Positions 6,158-6,298 of a DNA stretch of 6,298 nucleotides are shown piece by piece. Made by a program: the position numbers and the translations under genes. Below the pieces are notes generated by a model, which saw only the letters and a program-made list of their open reading frames with translations, ran no database searches and was not told the origin of the DNA. Numbering within the stretch: position 1 is the first letter of the stretch; every line of letters starts with the position of its first letter. This DNA is from Bacteroidales bacterium Bact_16 (GTDB lineage: Bacteria; Bacteroidota; Bacteroidia; Bacteroidales; UBA932), in assembly GCA_001602885.1 (NCBI GenBank), contig LUZH01000144.1, positions 1 through 6,298 on the forward strand, written 5' to 3'.

Positions 6158-6298
6158 TGGCGCACCGCTCGGGATTCGTTTGCATCATCGGCAACCCGAA
6201 CGTCGGGAAATCGACGCTGATGAACGCGCTGGTGGGCGAGAAGCTCTCCATCGTGACGGCGAAGGCGCAGACGACGCGCCATCGCATCATGGGCATCG
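6157..6298 (+). CDS. era: GTPase Era (N-terminal 47 residues; cut by window edge)
   Basis: Era is an essential GTPase that binds 16S rRNA near its 3' end and helps mature the 30S ribosomal subunit. The visible part begins [20 protein letters not shown]. The P-loop (G1) is GNPNVGKS (residues 12-19), and the switch I/G2 segment is [12 protein letters not shown] (T39, T40), closely matching Era rather than other small GTPases such as Der or TrmE. The DTPG and NKxD motifs and the KH domain lie beyond the window. The ATG shares one base with the stop of the pseudouridine synthase gene (TAATG), so translation is probably coupled. Both upstream and present genes act on ribosomal RNA. Confidence 0.93.
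   Translation, partial: MAHRSGFVCIIGNPNVGKSTLMNALVGEKLSIVTAKAQTTRHRIMGI

Overview
The window reads as a piece of chromosome from a GC-rich member of the Bacteroidota, probably Bacteroidales. Three things point there. A MoxR ATPase/DUF58 pair is arranged as in the Bacteroides aerotolerance (bat) locus. An ExbB-ExbD-TonB set has Bacteroidota-type sequences. Two short AT-rich gaps each carry a perfect Bacteroidota-type -7 box (TAnnTTTG), and no start codon has a convincing Shine-Dalgarno sequence. The coding DNA is visibly GC-rich (by eye about 60% or more), so the AT-rich control regions stand out. I cannot name a genus.

Left part, minus strand, read right to left: a MoxR-type AAA+ ATPase (905-1906), a DUF58/von Willebrand-like protein (22-924) overlapping it by 20 bases, and the first eight codons of a further gene (1-25) overlapping the DUF58 stop as ATGA. 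This is the head of a tightly coupled operon that continues off the left edge.

Centre and right, plus strand: truA (1924-2721, tRNA pseudouridine synthase) is divergent from moxR across only 17 bases, with a promoter box placed so that its mRNA should be nearly leaderless. A 123-base AT-rich gap follows, holding a perfect -7 box and a 9-bp direct repeat at 10-bp period. Next comes a compact run: exbB (2845-3546), exbD (3546-3956), tonB (3966-4742), an RluB/RsuA-family rRNA pseudouridine synthase (4745-6157) and the start of era (6157 to the edge). Junctions are TAATG overlaps or gaps of 2-9 bases, so the run is probably co-transcribed.

ExbB, ExbD and TonB form the inner-membrane motor that uses proton motive force to drive TonB-dependent outer-membrane receptors. 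The pseudouridine synthase and Era act on ribosomal RNA, so envelope energisation appears joined to ribosome maturation in one transcript. The most unusual element is the roughly 230-residue disordered N-terminal extension on the pseudouridine synthase. It is rich in Ser-Tyr-Gly and Arg-Gly and contains a tandem SYGENR hexapeptide block, resembling eukaryotic FUS/RGG low-complexity domains. No RNA genes, insertion sequences, CRISPR arrays or phage genes are visible.
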